A stretch of DNA of 64,000 nt from Mycoplasmopsis pulmonis (GTDB lineage Bacteria > Bacillota_I > Bacilli_A > Mycoplasmatales > Metamycoplasmataceae): assembly GCF_900660575.1 (NCBI RefSeq), contig NZ_LR215008.1, positions 186,001 to 250,000 of the forward strand. The letters run 5' to 3'. The notes under the pieces are model-generated. The model saw only the letters and a program-made list of their open reading frames with translations. It ran no database searches and was not told the DNA's origin. Of this stretch, positions 33,566 to 46,111 are shown one piece after another. How positions within the stretch are numbered: the stretch's first letter is position 1; each line of letters starts with the position of its first letter. The position numbers were made by a program, and so were the translations under genes.

Positions 33566-36500
33566 TTGAATTTTAGTGGTTCTACAAAAAATCTTAACTC
33601 TGGTATCAGCCAAGAAGACTTTGAAAAAAATGCCTTTAAAAATGAAGCTGGTCAAGATCTAAGTCAAGAGCACAAAAATGCAATTCGAATTGAATATCAA
33701 ATAAAACAACCAAATGGTACAATTTTAAGCTCAAGTGAAGGTCATTCTTGATATAACTATGCAACTTTAATTGAAAGCATTCATAACCTAAATGCAAGAC
33801 TTCAACCAATTGATCTTAAACACTCAACAAATAATGCTAGTGATACTAACGTCTATTCAATAAATGCAAGATATGCAATTGTCCCTGGTGGTGCACTTCC
33901 TTATGCTCTGAAAAATCAAGATAATCTTTTTTCAGAGTTAAATCTAGATAATGTTAAAGCCAATGTTAATTTGGATCAATTATTTAACACTTTAAAAACA
34001 ATGCGTACAAGAGCTGAAGGTGATTCATCTAACATCCAAAACATTAAACTTCCTTTCCCAGAAAAGATTAAAAACCATTCAAATTTTGAAGATTATTCAA
34101 AATTATTAAAAGAAAAATATGGAATAGTCTTTGAATTTAATGCCCCTGGAGATAGTCAAAACGCAAATAACTGAAGAGCTCTTAGTGAAATTAAAACTTT
34201 AGGTCAACAAAGAAATCTTAAACTTAGAGTTAGACTTGAAAACACTCACAGTACTAAAACAGAAATTGATCTAAATCCAGAAAACTACACTACAAAGCAA
34301 AATGATGGTTCATATGAACTTTCACTAGATGTTCAAATACCAACTAGAATTGAAGTTCAAAATACTTGACTTAACACTTTAGAAGCAACAGGAAATACTA
34401 AAAACATTGATATAGACCAGAGCAAAGTTGATGAGATTATTCAAAAAATTATTGATGAACATCGTCAAAGAGTTCAAATAGAATTTGCAATTGGTAGTGA
34501 TGTTCAAAAAATAGCTATTAAAGAAAATTCAAGTCAAACTTGATTTGCATTAAGTGAATTTAAAGAAAATCTAAAAAACTATAATGATTTAATAAATCAT
34601 GATAACAAAAATGTTTATGCAAGATTTAGACTTAAACCAGAAGTTAACTCTGATGACTATGTTATTTCAGAGAGCCCTGATTCATCAACTAAAATTGTGG
34701 TAGCTACTTTAAAATCTTATTTAGATGTAAGTAAATATCTATCTAATTTTAGATTCTCTTCACCTACTTTCTTAAATGATAAAGGAGAAGAAGTTCACTC
34801 TAACAATGTAACAAGTATAACTCCTGGCTTTACAATTAATGAATCACAGGCAAAACTTAAATCAGTTGGTGTTGAAGTAAGATTTTTAAATAGTGAAAAG
34901 GGAACTTTTTCAACTGATTTTCCAAAATTAGGTCAACCTCCAAAATTATTTGCTATTTTAGCAATTAAAGAAAATCAGCTAACAGAATTTAGTGAACATG
35001 GCAGTGCCAACAATGTTACAAAACCAGTTGAAATTCCTCTTGATACTCTAAGAAAATACATTGATATTTCAACAGATGAGCTAAAAGATCTAATTGATTT
35101 TTCTGGAAATACTAAAAACATTAATATTGATGAGGAAAAACTAAAAACTAAAAATTCTTTTGGTTATGAAAGAGTTGATGTTCTTTATGCCTTTGGTAAA
35201 AAACAAACCAACGATGATGCAAACAACATTAGTTTAGACCCTTCTGAGCCAAGTAAAAAATGATTTACAAAAGATGAAATAACTAGTCTTTTAAAATTAT
35301 TTAACTCAGATATCTATCTATATAGAAAAAGCCTTGATAGAAACGATGCTGGTCTAAAACCTTTTGAAGTTGTACTAAAAGCTAAACTTGATTTAAAACA
35401 TGGAATTGCCTCAAGTGATTATGTTATTAACAAAGCTGATGAAGTTGTTATAGAAGATCTAAAAAGTGTTAAATCTTATGTTGATCTAAAAAGACACTAT
35501 GAAGCATTTGACAATAGAGAAAACCATGACTATAACCTAATTACATGAGGAAACTCTACAAGTGCAAGACAAATCAAGAAAGTTGTTTTCCCTATTAGTG
35601 TTGGTGAGTCTAATGAACTAAGAAATAAAGGAATTGACCTTAAATTTGGTCTAGGAGAAACTAGCGATAACTTAGATCTTAATTGAGATAATGATTTTTC
35701 AAATGATCCTAAAGACTTAGGTGAGCCTAAGAAAATGAAAATTAAATTTGAAATTAAAGAAAGCCACAAACAATTTATTCATGTTGAAGATCAATATACT
35801 CAAACAATTTTAAAACAAAATGAACAACTTGCAATTCCAAATTTAATTGTAGTTGATACAAATAATCTTTTAAAAATTCAAATTAGCGGTGATACAAAAA
35901 ATATTCAAATTGATGATAGTCAAGCTATAAATTCAATTACCCTTGATAAAGAAAAAGTTCAAGTTCTTTATTCATTAGGTGATGAGGCTAAAAACCAGCT
36001 TATTAAACTAAAAAGAAACTCACAAGATGAGTGATTTACTAAAGAAGAATTCATTGATCTTCTAAAAAGATACAATCTAAATATTTACAAAGAACAAAAA
36101 ATTATTAATGTTAAATATGCTCTAAAATCTGGTTTAAGTATTAGAACCCATGATGTTTCTGATAAAAGTTCAAAAAGTCCTAGTCTAAATAATCTAAAAA
36201 CACACTTAGACTTAAATGAAGTCATTGAAAGAATTCAAAAAGAACACCTAACTTTTGCAAGTGCTAAAAACACCAAAGATTTAGGTCCAGCTGAGCTTCC
36301 ATTAACCCCAGCTGAAAAAGAGATTTTCAAAGAATATGGAATTGTTCCTAAGTGAAGCACTATAGCTAATCCTAGTGATGAAAGTGCTATCTTAGATCAG
36401 CAGCCAACTATATTAGGAGAGCCTCCATTTTTAGGACTAAAATTTGCCCTTGATAGCAATGGACAGACTAAAACTGTTTTAAGTGAAGATTCACAAGCTT

Positions 36501-38460
36501 GAATTGATGTAACTCCTTATGCACTTAAAGAAACAATTAATGTTGTCTCTTCTGATCTTACAAAAATTGCTGCTACTGGAAATACCAAAGACATTGTCAT
36601 TGATGAGTCTAAAGCTCTTGAAAATCTTTCTCAACATGGACAAAAATTTGTTGAAATAAGATATGCAATTAATGGAATAGACTTTAGCAACTCTCTAGAG
36701 CATAACAACCGAAGTTGATTAACAAAAGATGAGCTTTTAGAATTTTTAAGATCTTACAAAAATGACATTGTTGGAAATCAAAAGAAAATTCTTGCACACT
36801 TTTTCTTAAAACCTGGAACTGACAATACTAAATTTGAGCTTACTTCTAAAGAAACAATTGTTGAACAAGAAATCAACGTTAGTGAACTACTTTCATACAT
36901 TCATTTAGAAGAGCACATTAATACTCTTGAAAAAGAATCAACTACTTTTGGAGACAATGACACAACAACAAATATAACTCAAGTGTTTTTACCTCTTGAA
37001 GAGTTGAAACTTCAAAGACTTCAAGACTCTGGAATAAAGCTTCAATATGCAACAAGAGCTAGTCGAAGTGGATCATCATGAAATGTTGAAGAAAATGATT
37101 GATCAGACAATGTTCCTACAAGACTAAACACTGATACTAACGGAAAACCTCAATTACTTCTAAGGTTTGTAGTTGATTCGACAAATTCTCAAAAACCTTT
37201 TATTGATCCAAGTTTTACAAGAGCAATTAAATTAAATGCAGCTATTAAGATTAACATTCAAGTTATTCCTTCAAACCTTGCTCTTGTAGATATTGTTGGA
37301 AATACTAGAATTCTAGATATTTCCAATGAAGAAAGAGCTCTTGAGTCAATTGAAGTAGGAAATAAATCAAGAGTTCAAATCCAATATGCAATTGGAAGTG
37401 CTCCTTCATATATAAAACTAGATGGTCAAAAAACTTGATATACAGCTTCAGAGTTTAAAGAAGCTTTAGCTAAATATCCTCATACAATCTATGCTAAGAG
37501 AATTAGTGCTCGCTATAGTGTTATTGCTTCTCAAGAAAATGAATATAAAGTCTCTTCACAAGCTCCACAAATAGTAGAGCCAGAGTCAATAGCTTCAAGT
37601 TCAAAAGTTCAAGTTTATGTTCACCAGATTCAAGGTGATATTGTAAATAACACTTTAGTTTTAGGTACAAACGATGACGTAAGAATAACTCTTCCAAAAT
37701 GACTACAAAAACGCCCAGCTGTTTTAGCAGAGGGTGAAAGTGCTAGTGATTATTTAGTTCAAGGACTAAAACTTCAATACACTAACTCAAGAGATCATTC
37801 AACTTGATATGACACAGCTCCAGCTAGCATCGATGAAAAAGATAAATACCTTGCTCTAAGAATAGTAGGTGAGCCTGGTTATATCTATGCTTCAAATCAA
37901 GTTCATGTTCTTAGAACAGATAAGATTAAAGATAATGTAAAAATTGAATCTTATGTTTCTCTTCTTTCTTCAACTTCACTAACTGGAAATACAAGAGATA
38001 TTCAAATTGATGAATCAAGAGCAAGAGCTGTTTTAGAAAAAACTAGATATAAAGATGACATTGTTATTAAATACTCTTTAGGAGTGGCAATTGACGGAAT
38101 AAGATGGTTTGAAAAAAATGAATTTATTAATCTATTAAAACGACTAAACGGTCAAGTAAACGAAACAAATGCCATTATTAAACGTGAGCAAATTGTAGCT
38201 CGTTATGATTTCAAAGATCCTAATGAACAAAGATTTGTCCTAACAATTGAGGGAATTTCTGTTTCTTCTGAAAATATTAACTCAGAAGAAAGAAGTAAAT
38301 TTGTTGTCAATGTTGTTAGTCCAACTAATAATACAAACCTTAAAGGTTACATTAACACCCAACACATTCTAGGTCAAAACTTAGACAAAGTAGAAGTTAG
38401 TGGTGAGACCAAAAGACCTGTTTTAAAAATTAATGAAACATTCTTAAACTTCTTAAATAC
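33566..38460 (+). repeat. Repeats of 230-260 residues in the Gli521 homolog
   Basis: Units begin near 33575, 34388, 35099, 35885, 36575, 37298 and 37982, with a degenerate one near 38399. Each has a GNTKxIxIDE core, then VxIxYAIG, then W(F/L)TKxEFxxxLK. They are divergent at the DNA level, so they are old duplications. Confidence 0.75.
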
Positions 38461-40814
38461 TTACAATGGTCAAAATTCTCCATTTATTTTGGAATACACT
38501 TCTAAAACAGACGGAGAAAACCCTGATTTTTCAAGTGCTACTTTACTTGTTCCAAGTATTCTTCCATTCCAGCCAGTTTGACCTTTAAATACAGAACTTG
38601 ACTCAGAAAAACCTTCTTTTGCCTTTAGATTCAGAGCAAATTCTAATTATGTTTTAGGTGATGGAACCAATGACAATACTTTAAATGAATTTGTTTATAA
38701 ATTTATTGACAAAAAGAACATTAAAGTTTTAAAAACTCTTCAATTTGATCTAAATTCAAAACCTCAATTAGAATTAATAGCTGGCTCTTCTGATAATGGC
38801 GTTATGTACCAAGGTAAAACTTCAGTAAATAATAAATCAACTGAAACCTTAGATTCAAGGCTAACTTGATACTACCATGTTACAAAAACAAAATATGAAA
38901 CTAGAGAGCAAATTGAAAATATTGTAAAAAACAATGCAGCTTGAACTAGCCAAGTTCCTACAAACTTAAAAGTTGGCGATTATGTAATGGTTAAAGCAGA
39001 CGTAAGAGATGCAAATGAATATGTTCTAAGATCAACAAATCAAAATTACTACTCAGACCAGCTTTTTGTAACAGGACTAAAACTTGACTCATCACATCTA
39101 AAATTAGATTCAAACAACGTTGAATATGAATCTATATCTAGAGATCTAAGAAGAAATTATGATGGTCAAGCAATTATTTCTAGACTTGCTTTAGAAAAAG
39201 ATGTTTTTGGAAACCATCTTGGAGTTGACATTGAAATGTATGTAGCTCCAAAATACATTAAAAACAAAGAAGGAAACATCATAGTAGATCGCTTTGGAAG
39301 TCCAATTATTGAACGTGAAGGAGCTAGCTCTGGAAGAAAAATCCAAGTAGATACAGGTGGAAACTTTGCAATTGATGCTCAAGGTAATGATCTTTACTAT
39401 ATTGTTGATTCAAATGGACTTCCTGGAAAACCAAAAACTGATGAAAATGGTAAATGAGTTGCTTTAGAAAATGTTAAAGGTGATGGTGTATTTAACCAAA
39501 TAAACACCTCTGAAGGACTTTTTGAAAATCAAGATGTTAAATTTAGATTCAAAGCTAAAAATGGCTTTATCCTTGACGACCAACTAACAAAAGAAATAAA
39601 CCATACTATTAGAGGCCTAAAATACCTAATTGGAAATACACTTCAATTCCAATTTGCTGATTTAAAACCTAACTATACTTCATCAAGAGCTAATGAATCT
39701 AGAGCGGTAAATGGCTTTAGTAGATTTACCCAAGATGCAATTAGTGCTAGAATTTTAGACAAGCCAGGAGGCACTTTCCAAGAAGTTGTTGGATTTAACA
39801 ACATAATTGATGCTCTAAGAAAAATCAATCCAAATCTAAATCTAAAGATGACTATTAACAGAGTCTCAAGTGGAAGATTTACAATCTATGATGATCTTGA
39901 CAAGGCTCTTCCAGGAGATCTTTCAAACCAAGATGAGATATTAATTGAGGCTTATTCAAAAGATCCAAGATTTGACATTGAAATTGAAAGTCTAAAATTA
40001 ACTGTTAATGGCTTACCTGTTGAGCCTCCTATTGCAAGTTTAAAATATCTAAGAACTAACTTTGTGGGTGAGTTAAATGGAACTGGAACTTTTGAAGTAT
40101 TAACAACCAACACTGAAACTCACCAAGAAGAGCTTTCAAAAGATTATGTATGAGAGTACAAAGTTAATAATCAAAAATGACAAAGAAACATTTTAAACAA
40201 TCTAAAAAACGGAGATAAAATCCAATGAAGACTTGTAAAAAGTGGTGATGTGCTTTCTGATGAGTTCTTAAACAAAATTGCCTCTCCAATAGGAAGCCAA
40301 AGCTTTAGAGTCTCAACATATACCGATGATGATAATAAAGTAAAAGATGGATTTATTGTAAGAGGACTTAAAGATGAAATTGTAGTTGGTGATTTCAACG
40401 CTGAAAAACTAGTTGATTTAGATCTAAGCTTTGTTGGAGATAGCGGTAGTGGTTCAATTAAACCTAATCTTTCTGGACTTGCCCTTCCTGAAGGAACTGA
40501 AATTCAATACATTAGAAAATCAACTGGTGAAGTTATTCGTGATTTAAGTAATGCCAAACTTTCAAATGGTGAAATTATTATTACAAGACTAGTAGCAACT
40601 GAAAAAGCTCTTTCAGAAAACAAAATTCTAAAAGCTGTTGTTGAAAGAGAATGAGAAGTTAAAAACCTTGAAAAAGAAAACTCAGTTATAGCTACCGCTG
40701 TTTCAGCTAGTGTGGCAGCTGTTGGTGTTGTGCTAATTTCAATTCTTGGTTTTGGTACTTACCGATTTATTCGAAGACGTAAAATGAAATAATTTTTAAA
40801 CTAAATTTAAGTTA

Positions 40815-40850
40815 AACAACTTTTGCACTTAGCCAAAAGTTGTTTTTCTT
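40815..40850 (+). terminator. Rho-independent terminator after the gli521 homolog
   Basis: AACAACTTTT and AAAAGTTGTT around GCACTTAGCC, followed by T3-C-TT. The region from here to 41463 has no reading frame but several structured elements. Confidence 0.75.
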
Positions 40851-41002
40851 TTTAAAATTAAGCTTTTGACCTTGCAATTAACTTAATCTTGATAAATAAA
40901 ACAATGCTATAAAAAAAGCCAAAAAAGCCAAAAATTAGGAAAAGTCCTAGTAAAATTCCTAAATTTTTCCTAAAAATCAAAAAAATCACAAAAAAAGGAA
41001 TA

Positions 41003-41103
41003 TATACTATGCAAGAGTTTTGCAAAATTTATCTTGGAAAAAAGCTAGCAAAAATAAAAGCTACTAGCAAAAACTAAAGACAATAAAACTCTTGCTCTTT
41101 TTT
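41003..41103 (+). ncRNA. Candidate small structured RNA between gli521 and the Gli123-position gene
   Basis: A TATACT box at 41003-41008 is followed by GCAAGAGTTTT (41011-41021), which is perfectly complementary to AAAACTCTTGC at 41085-41095. A TCTTTTTT tail follows. Inside, GCTAG (41044-41048) can pair with CTAGC (41064-41068). A closed RNA of about 85-90 nt with its own -10 and a T tail is therefore possible. It lacks the SRP RNA, tmRNA and RNase P motifs I know. The element could instead be a long terminator-like hairpin. Confidence 0.4.
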
Positions 41104-41150
41104 AGGTTAAAAAACTTAGCTTTTAGATGACTAAGCTTTAAATAAAAATG

Positions 41151-41180
41151 AGAGTTTTAAAAAAGTTAAAACTCTTTTAT
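41151..41180 (+). terminator. Second terminator-like hairpin before the Gli123-position gene
   Basis: AGAGTTTTAA and TTAAAACTCT around AAAAG, followed by TTTT. Confidence 0.55.
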
Positions 41181-41317
41181 AATTGAGCTAATAAATAAGT
41201 TAAAATTAGAAAAAACAATAAATCAAAAGATTAAAATAATTCTTAAAATTAGCCTTTAAAAACTTTGAGTTAAAAACAAAAAACTCTTTTAGTCCGAAAC
41301 CAAGGGCCTTTTTTTAG

Positions 41318-41323
41318 TATAAT
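41318..41323 (+). promoter_or_regulatory. Possible -10 box for the Gli123-position gene
   Basis: TATAAT about 140 bases upstream of the ATG, after the hairpins. No clear -35. It implies a transcription unit separate from gli521. Confidence 0.4.
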
Positions 41324-41463
41324 ATAAGCGTTTTATATTTTAATATTATTTCAATGTCTAAAAAAACCAAATTTAACATAGTTTAAAATAAAATTAATTT
41401 ATAATTTACAATTAAAAAATTTGTGTTTTTTATCTATCAATAATTTTAACCTTAGGAGAATCA

Positions 41464-44400
41464 ATGAAAAAAAGTAGAGTAATCTTGCTTTCATCACTAG
41501 CTGTTCTTGCCGTTCCTGTTATTGCAATTACATCAGTTGGAGCTTATTTTGTTACTAAAAAACAAGCAGACATTACTATTAGTTCAGAAAAAGAAGCTGA
41601 ATATAAAAATGAAATTAATGACTTTCACCAAAGATCTGAATTTCGAATTGACTTTGCACCAACAAGATTAGTAGCCAATATAAAACAAATAACAAATACT
41701 AATCCTAATATCTCATTAAGCAATTTCAACCTTTTTTCTAGAACTAATTTTTCAAATCCAACTTTTAGAACTGAAATTCTTAGTTGAAAGCCTCATGGAA
41801 TAGACTCAGTTTTAGTTGAATATAGTGTTTCAAAAACTTTTAGAGAAGTAGAAGGAGACAAAGAAGTTAAAGAAGTTTTTTCTGGAATTCTTAGTGGCTT
41901 TAAGGTAGATGCAAAAACAGCTGTTGATACTATAGTTTCTCAAAAACCTGAAATCTTATTTAATATAAATTCTCAACCATCTTCAAATGTTCCTCTTAAT
42001 AAATCAATTAGAAACATCTCTGAAGAAGATTTTTTAGCTCCTAAAGCACAATTTGGTGAAAAATACAATATTAAAATTGTAAATAGAGATATTGAAAAAA
42101 ATATCTTAACTTTAGAAATTAGCGTTTCTAGAGATGAAACATCTTCAAATGAACAAACTAATACTTACAGTGGAACTTATACTAAAGTTATTTCTAATTT
42201 AACAGATCACTTAAGTGTTAGTTTGTTAAATCACTTTCAACAAGAAAGCTCTCAAATTAGACTAGGTTTTAGAAAAAACTCCTCTGATAATCTAGAACAA
42301 AGAGCAGATGAGAATATCTTGCCTTCTTTATTAAAAAAAGAAAACTTTGGACTATTGCAAAGCGAAGGTCAAATTGAAGTTGATGGAACAAGCCACAATG
42401 TTGTTTTTGAAGTTGATTCAATTAATCAAGTAGATAATGAAAATGGTAGCTTATCATTAAATGTTAAAGTTTCGCTTCAATCTAATTCTAAAATCTCTGC
42501 AATTGTTACTAAAACTTTTGAAGGATTCCAAAAAAAAGCAGCCTATCTTGATAGTATTATTGAAAAAATTGGAAGACAACACGGAGAGTTACAAAGTAGT
42601 TGAGTAGATAATTTAAAATTCTTTAGAGAAAATTTTTCAGCTTCAGAGTTTAAATCTAAAGAACCTGCAGTTCTAATCAATGATTTTGGAAATAGAATTA
42701 AAGAAACTTTTGAAAAATTAATTCTGCAATCAAATACAACTTTAACAGATGAAGAAAAAGCATTTTGAACAGTTGATAAATTGGATGCTCTAAGAGATTT
42801 AAAAAATGAAATTATAAAAGTTGATATTCCTAACAAAGGTAATCAAACATCAAGTGATACAGTTGTTATAGATGTTAAAGTCTACTTTACAGTTGAAAAT
42901 GGAACTTCAACTGAATTAGCTTTAAGACTTGATGGATTTTTAAGTGACTTAGACTTTGAGTTGTTGCAAGTTGCCAATAATATAAGTCAAAGACAAAACT
43001 CTTCATTAAGAATTTCATTTAATAACTCATATGCAAATAGATCAAGTTTTACTCCAAGTAATTTCAAAAAACTAATAGAACAAAGACATGCAACCAATAA
43101 TGCTGCAAATACAGCTCATACTTTATTGGATGAATTAAAGTCAGTTTATAGCCTTAGTGCACAAAACTCTAGCTTTAACTTTGAAATAGTTGATGATGTT
43201 AAAGAAAACAACCAACATGTTAGTTTTGAAGCTGATGATCGAACTGGAAGTATTTCATTTTTAATTAAAATTACTAAAGTGGGAGATACTTCAGGAAAAT
43301 TTAGATTATATAGACACTATGATTCTTCTTATGTTAGTGAATTTCAAAATGCTAATTTAAGAATTAATGAAATTATTAGATCAAGATTATTGCCTGATTT
43401 TGTTCACCACGAAAGAAAAGAAATCACGCAAGTAAAACCCTCTGAAGTTAGAGCAGATGATTTTACTTTTTTACCTACAACACTTCAAAACAACAATGTC
43501 TCTAACGATATTCAAATAAGAGTTATTCAGATTAAAAATGATGCAAATGCTGATGTTAGCGGAATTGTTAAGGGAGTAGTTGAGCTTAGAACAAGTTTTG
43601 GAAATTCTAGAACTTATGATTTTGAAATTCCAGGTTTTGCTTCGGAGCGTTTAACTAATAAACAAGCTATTGAAAGAGCAATTACTGAAATTGAAAATAT
43701 CAAACTAAGAGAAAGTGATTTAGGAACTCTTCCTTCCCTTTTAAACAATGCTTCATTTAGAGAACTAGTTTATGAAAAAGACAAAGACATTACTTTTAAT
43801 ATCACTAAATTAGAAAATGTTAATGATGTAGCTGGAACAATAACAGTTGCAATTGAAGCTAGAAAAGGTCAAAATGATTCACTATCAATTGTTTCATTTA
43901 CCCAGACTCTAAGATTTTTATGAAACATTGGTAGAGAATTAAATGCAAAAATTGATGATCAAAGAATTAACTTTATATTACAAAATAAAGGTGAAAAACT
44001 TCCAAGTGATCTAAAAAAACTTAGTGATCAAGAATTTAAAGAATATGTAAAACTAGATCCTACTATTTTCTTAAATAGTTTGAATGTTTCATATAAATTT
44101 GTCTCAGGTCAAATTTTACAAAATTCAAAAGATGATAATGACATTCCAAGTTTAGAGATGAGATTGGTTCTTGTTTCAAATCCAAATTACATCAACAACC
44201 TTCCTCAACCAATTGAATCTAAAGAATTTACCATTAATCTAACAAGAGTACAAGGTCTAAAATCAAATGAAGATTTAATTAATGAAGACTTTGATAAAAA
44301 CTTCTTGACCTCTTCAAGAATTGTCTACAATGGTGAAAAATCTCAAAAAGCTCCAGATTCATTATTAACATCTGATTTGAGTATAAATGATGCAAAAGAT

Positions 44401-44850
44401 TCTCAAAATAGATCAGTTGCCTCTGATGTTGTTTATGAAGTAACTAATGTAATGGCTCAAGACTTAGATAAGGGAAGTGCTATTGTTGAAGTTACAGGTA
44501 AAAAAGATCGCTCAAGTGTAAAAAGGAATTTTGTTGTTGAAGGATTTATGACTGCAGCGATGGCTGTTAGTGAAGCTTTCAAAGATCAAATGCATCCACG
44601 TTTAGTTGCAAATGTTGATAGATCACAAATTTTAGCCTCAGCTATTACAAAAGAATCTCTAACTTTCCATGATATAGCTAATCCAGAGAGAGCAAATAAA
44701 GATAAAAATGGAGTTATTCATGAAATTGACACAGTTAGTGCTACACAAGAAGATAGAGATAATGGTCAAGTTCAGGTAAGTGTTAAAATTTCAAAAGGAA
44801 ATTCTTCAAGTATTTATAGAGTAATTGTTTTAGGATTCAAGAGAGGATAA
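41464..44850 (+). CDS. gli123: Gli123-position large surface protein with Gli349-like repeats
   Basis: A 1128-residue protein with an N-terminal signal anchor (VILLSSLAVLAVPVIAITSV). About ten repeats of roughly 100 residues follow, with ends such as LSGFK, KTFEGF, LRLDGFLSD, FEIPGFASER, VVEGFMTA and a final VLGFKRG at the very C terminus. They are the same repeat type as in the Gli349 homolog. The length equals that of M. mobile Gli123 as I recall it, and the gene sits next to P42. Gli123 helps place the other gliding proteins on the cell. In M. mobile it precedes gli349; here it follows gli521. It may be a Gli123 ortholog or a Gli349 paralog. It is intact, starts after AGGAGA, and ends 2 bases before the next gene. 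Confidence 0.7.
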
Positions 44851-44852
44851 TA

Positions 44853-45959
44853 ATGGCTAGAGAGTTGAAAAATTACATTCCAAATGTGCTTGTTGTAGTT
44901 TTAGGTGAGTGAAACTTTGAACATATTTATAACTTAGATTTTAAAATTAAACAAAATGCTAAGTTTTTAAGATTTGGTTCTAAAAAACAAAACATTAGTA
45001 ATTTAAATATTGAAGAACATTTTTACCTATGACATCCTTATGATAAAAACTCAAGTGTAAATTACAAAAAACACAAATCACCAGCCCAACTTTTTGAAGA
45101 AAATAAAATTGAACTTGATTTATTCTTTAAAAATGCTGATTTGATGGTTGTTCTTTCAAAAACTCGAGATGAAGAAAGTTTAGAATATGTTTCTTTTTTA
45201 TCAAAAATTGCCAAAGCAAACAATATTTTAACAATGCATCTTTTACTTAAAAATTTACTTTGAGCAAAAACTTCAGCTAAGCTCTATTCTATGGCCCTTG
45301 ATCATATTAGAGATAATAAAAACATCTTAATAGATCTTGAAGAAATCAACTTACTTTCAACCTATGAAAACATTGAAATTCCTAAAAGAGATCGCTATGT
45401 AGATAAATCAATTTCTCAAATAATGAAATCTCTAATAGCTCCTTTTTATGAAACTGTTTTAAATCCTAATTTGTATGCAAAAATCAAATATGAGATTTTA
45501 ACTAGAAAAATTGAAAAGCTTCCAGAAAAATGATATGTTGCTTTAGGAAGTTCAAATGAAAAACAAGATCGTTTTGAAAAAGCACTTTTTGCAGCTCTTG
45601 CAAATCCAACATTTAGAGGTACATTTAACTCAGCTAAAAAATTCTTTATTATAATTTCAGGAACTTTTATTAGTGAAAATAAAATTGCTAAAACTCTTAA
45701 CATTCTAAAACAAATTGTAATTCCTGGCTCAGAGGTTATTGTCTCAAGAGTTGTAGAGGACTATCTTTTTGAAAATGTTATAAATGTTGCCATTATTGCT
45801 AGAAGTGCAGACAAAATTGAATTAGTTGATGATCCTGAGCAAATCAATTCTTTAATTAGAGAAACAATGGCAAAAGTTTATTCACTAGTTGACAATGAAG
45901 AAACTAGAGAAATTATTCTAAATAAGCCTTTTCAAAAAACAAAAATAATTGATCAATAA
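44853..45959 (+). CDS. P42-like, divergent FtsZ/tubulin-related gliding-cluster protein
   Basis: A 368-residue soluble protein. In M. mobile, P42 is encoded beside gli521, is FtsZ-related and has nucleotidase activity. FtsZ-like order can be seen: N-terminal VLVVVLGEWNFEHI, a NADLMVVLSK segment where FtsZ has GADMVFITAGMG, and a C-terminal part ALANPTF, FFIIISGTFIS, GSEVIVSRVVED and VINVAIIA, matching the FtsZ second domain. The Gly-rich tubulin signature GGGTGTG is absent, so GTP binding would have to differ. It is coupled to the Gli123-position gene by a 2-base gap with AGAGGA in the preceding gene's end. Intact here although gli349 and gli521 are broken. Confidence 0.78.
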
Positions 45960-45983
45960 AATTGACCTTTATCTAAAAACTAG

Positions 45984-46008
45984 TGCTTATCTAGAAGCAA
46001 TTTTTTTA
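45984..46008 (+). terminator. Weak terminator after P42
   Basis: TGCTT and AAGCA around a 6-base loop, then AATTTTTTT. Only 5 bp, so uncertain. Confidence 0.4.
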
Positions 46009-46111
46009 TTTACTCTGGAATTTAAAATCTAAAATTAACTAAAATATTAGAAACTTAGTTCATGAAAAGAACTTTGCTATTTTTTTATTTGCCTAATTTA
46101 TAATTAAGCTT

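Larger units (their letters stand above)
26368..40792 (+). pseudogene. gli521: Gli521-like gliding crank protein, split by an IS3-family element
   Basis: Starts at ATG 26368 with AAAGGA upstream and an N-terminal signal anchor (VGLTLVSAVSLLPLTF). The frame is cut at 26690. Removing bases 26691-27981 rejoins it as HLIA-LTAYSLF and gives an unbroken 4377-residue protein ending in a membrane span and FIRRRKMK. M. mobile Gli521 (about 4730 residues) is the crank that transmits force to Gli349 legs. The first 1300 residues look like a beta-propeller. Between 33560 and 38400 units of 230-260 residues recur with GNTKxIxIDE and WFTKxEF. As it stands, the 5' piece ends at TAA 26821-26823 inside the IS. 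The 3' piece has no normal start or signal. Confidence 0.85.

Noticed and set aside
41003-41103. SRP RNA, tmRNA or RNase P RNA
   Set aside because: Too short, and none of the conserved sequence motifs of these RNAs is present. Kept only as an unnamed candidate.
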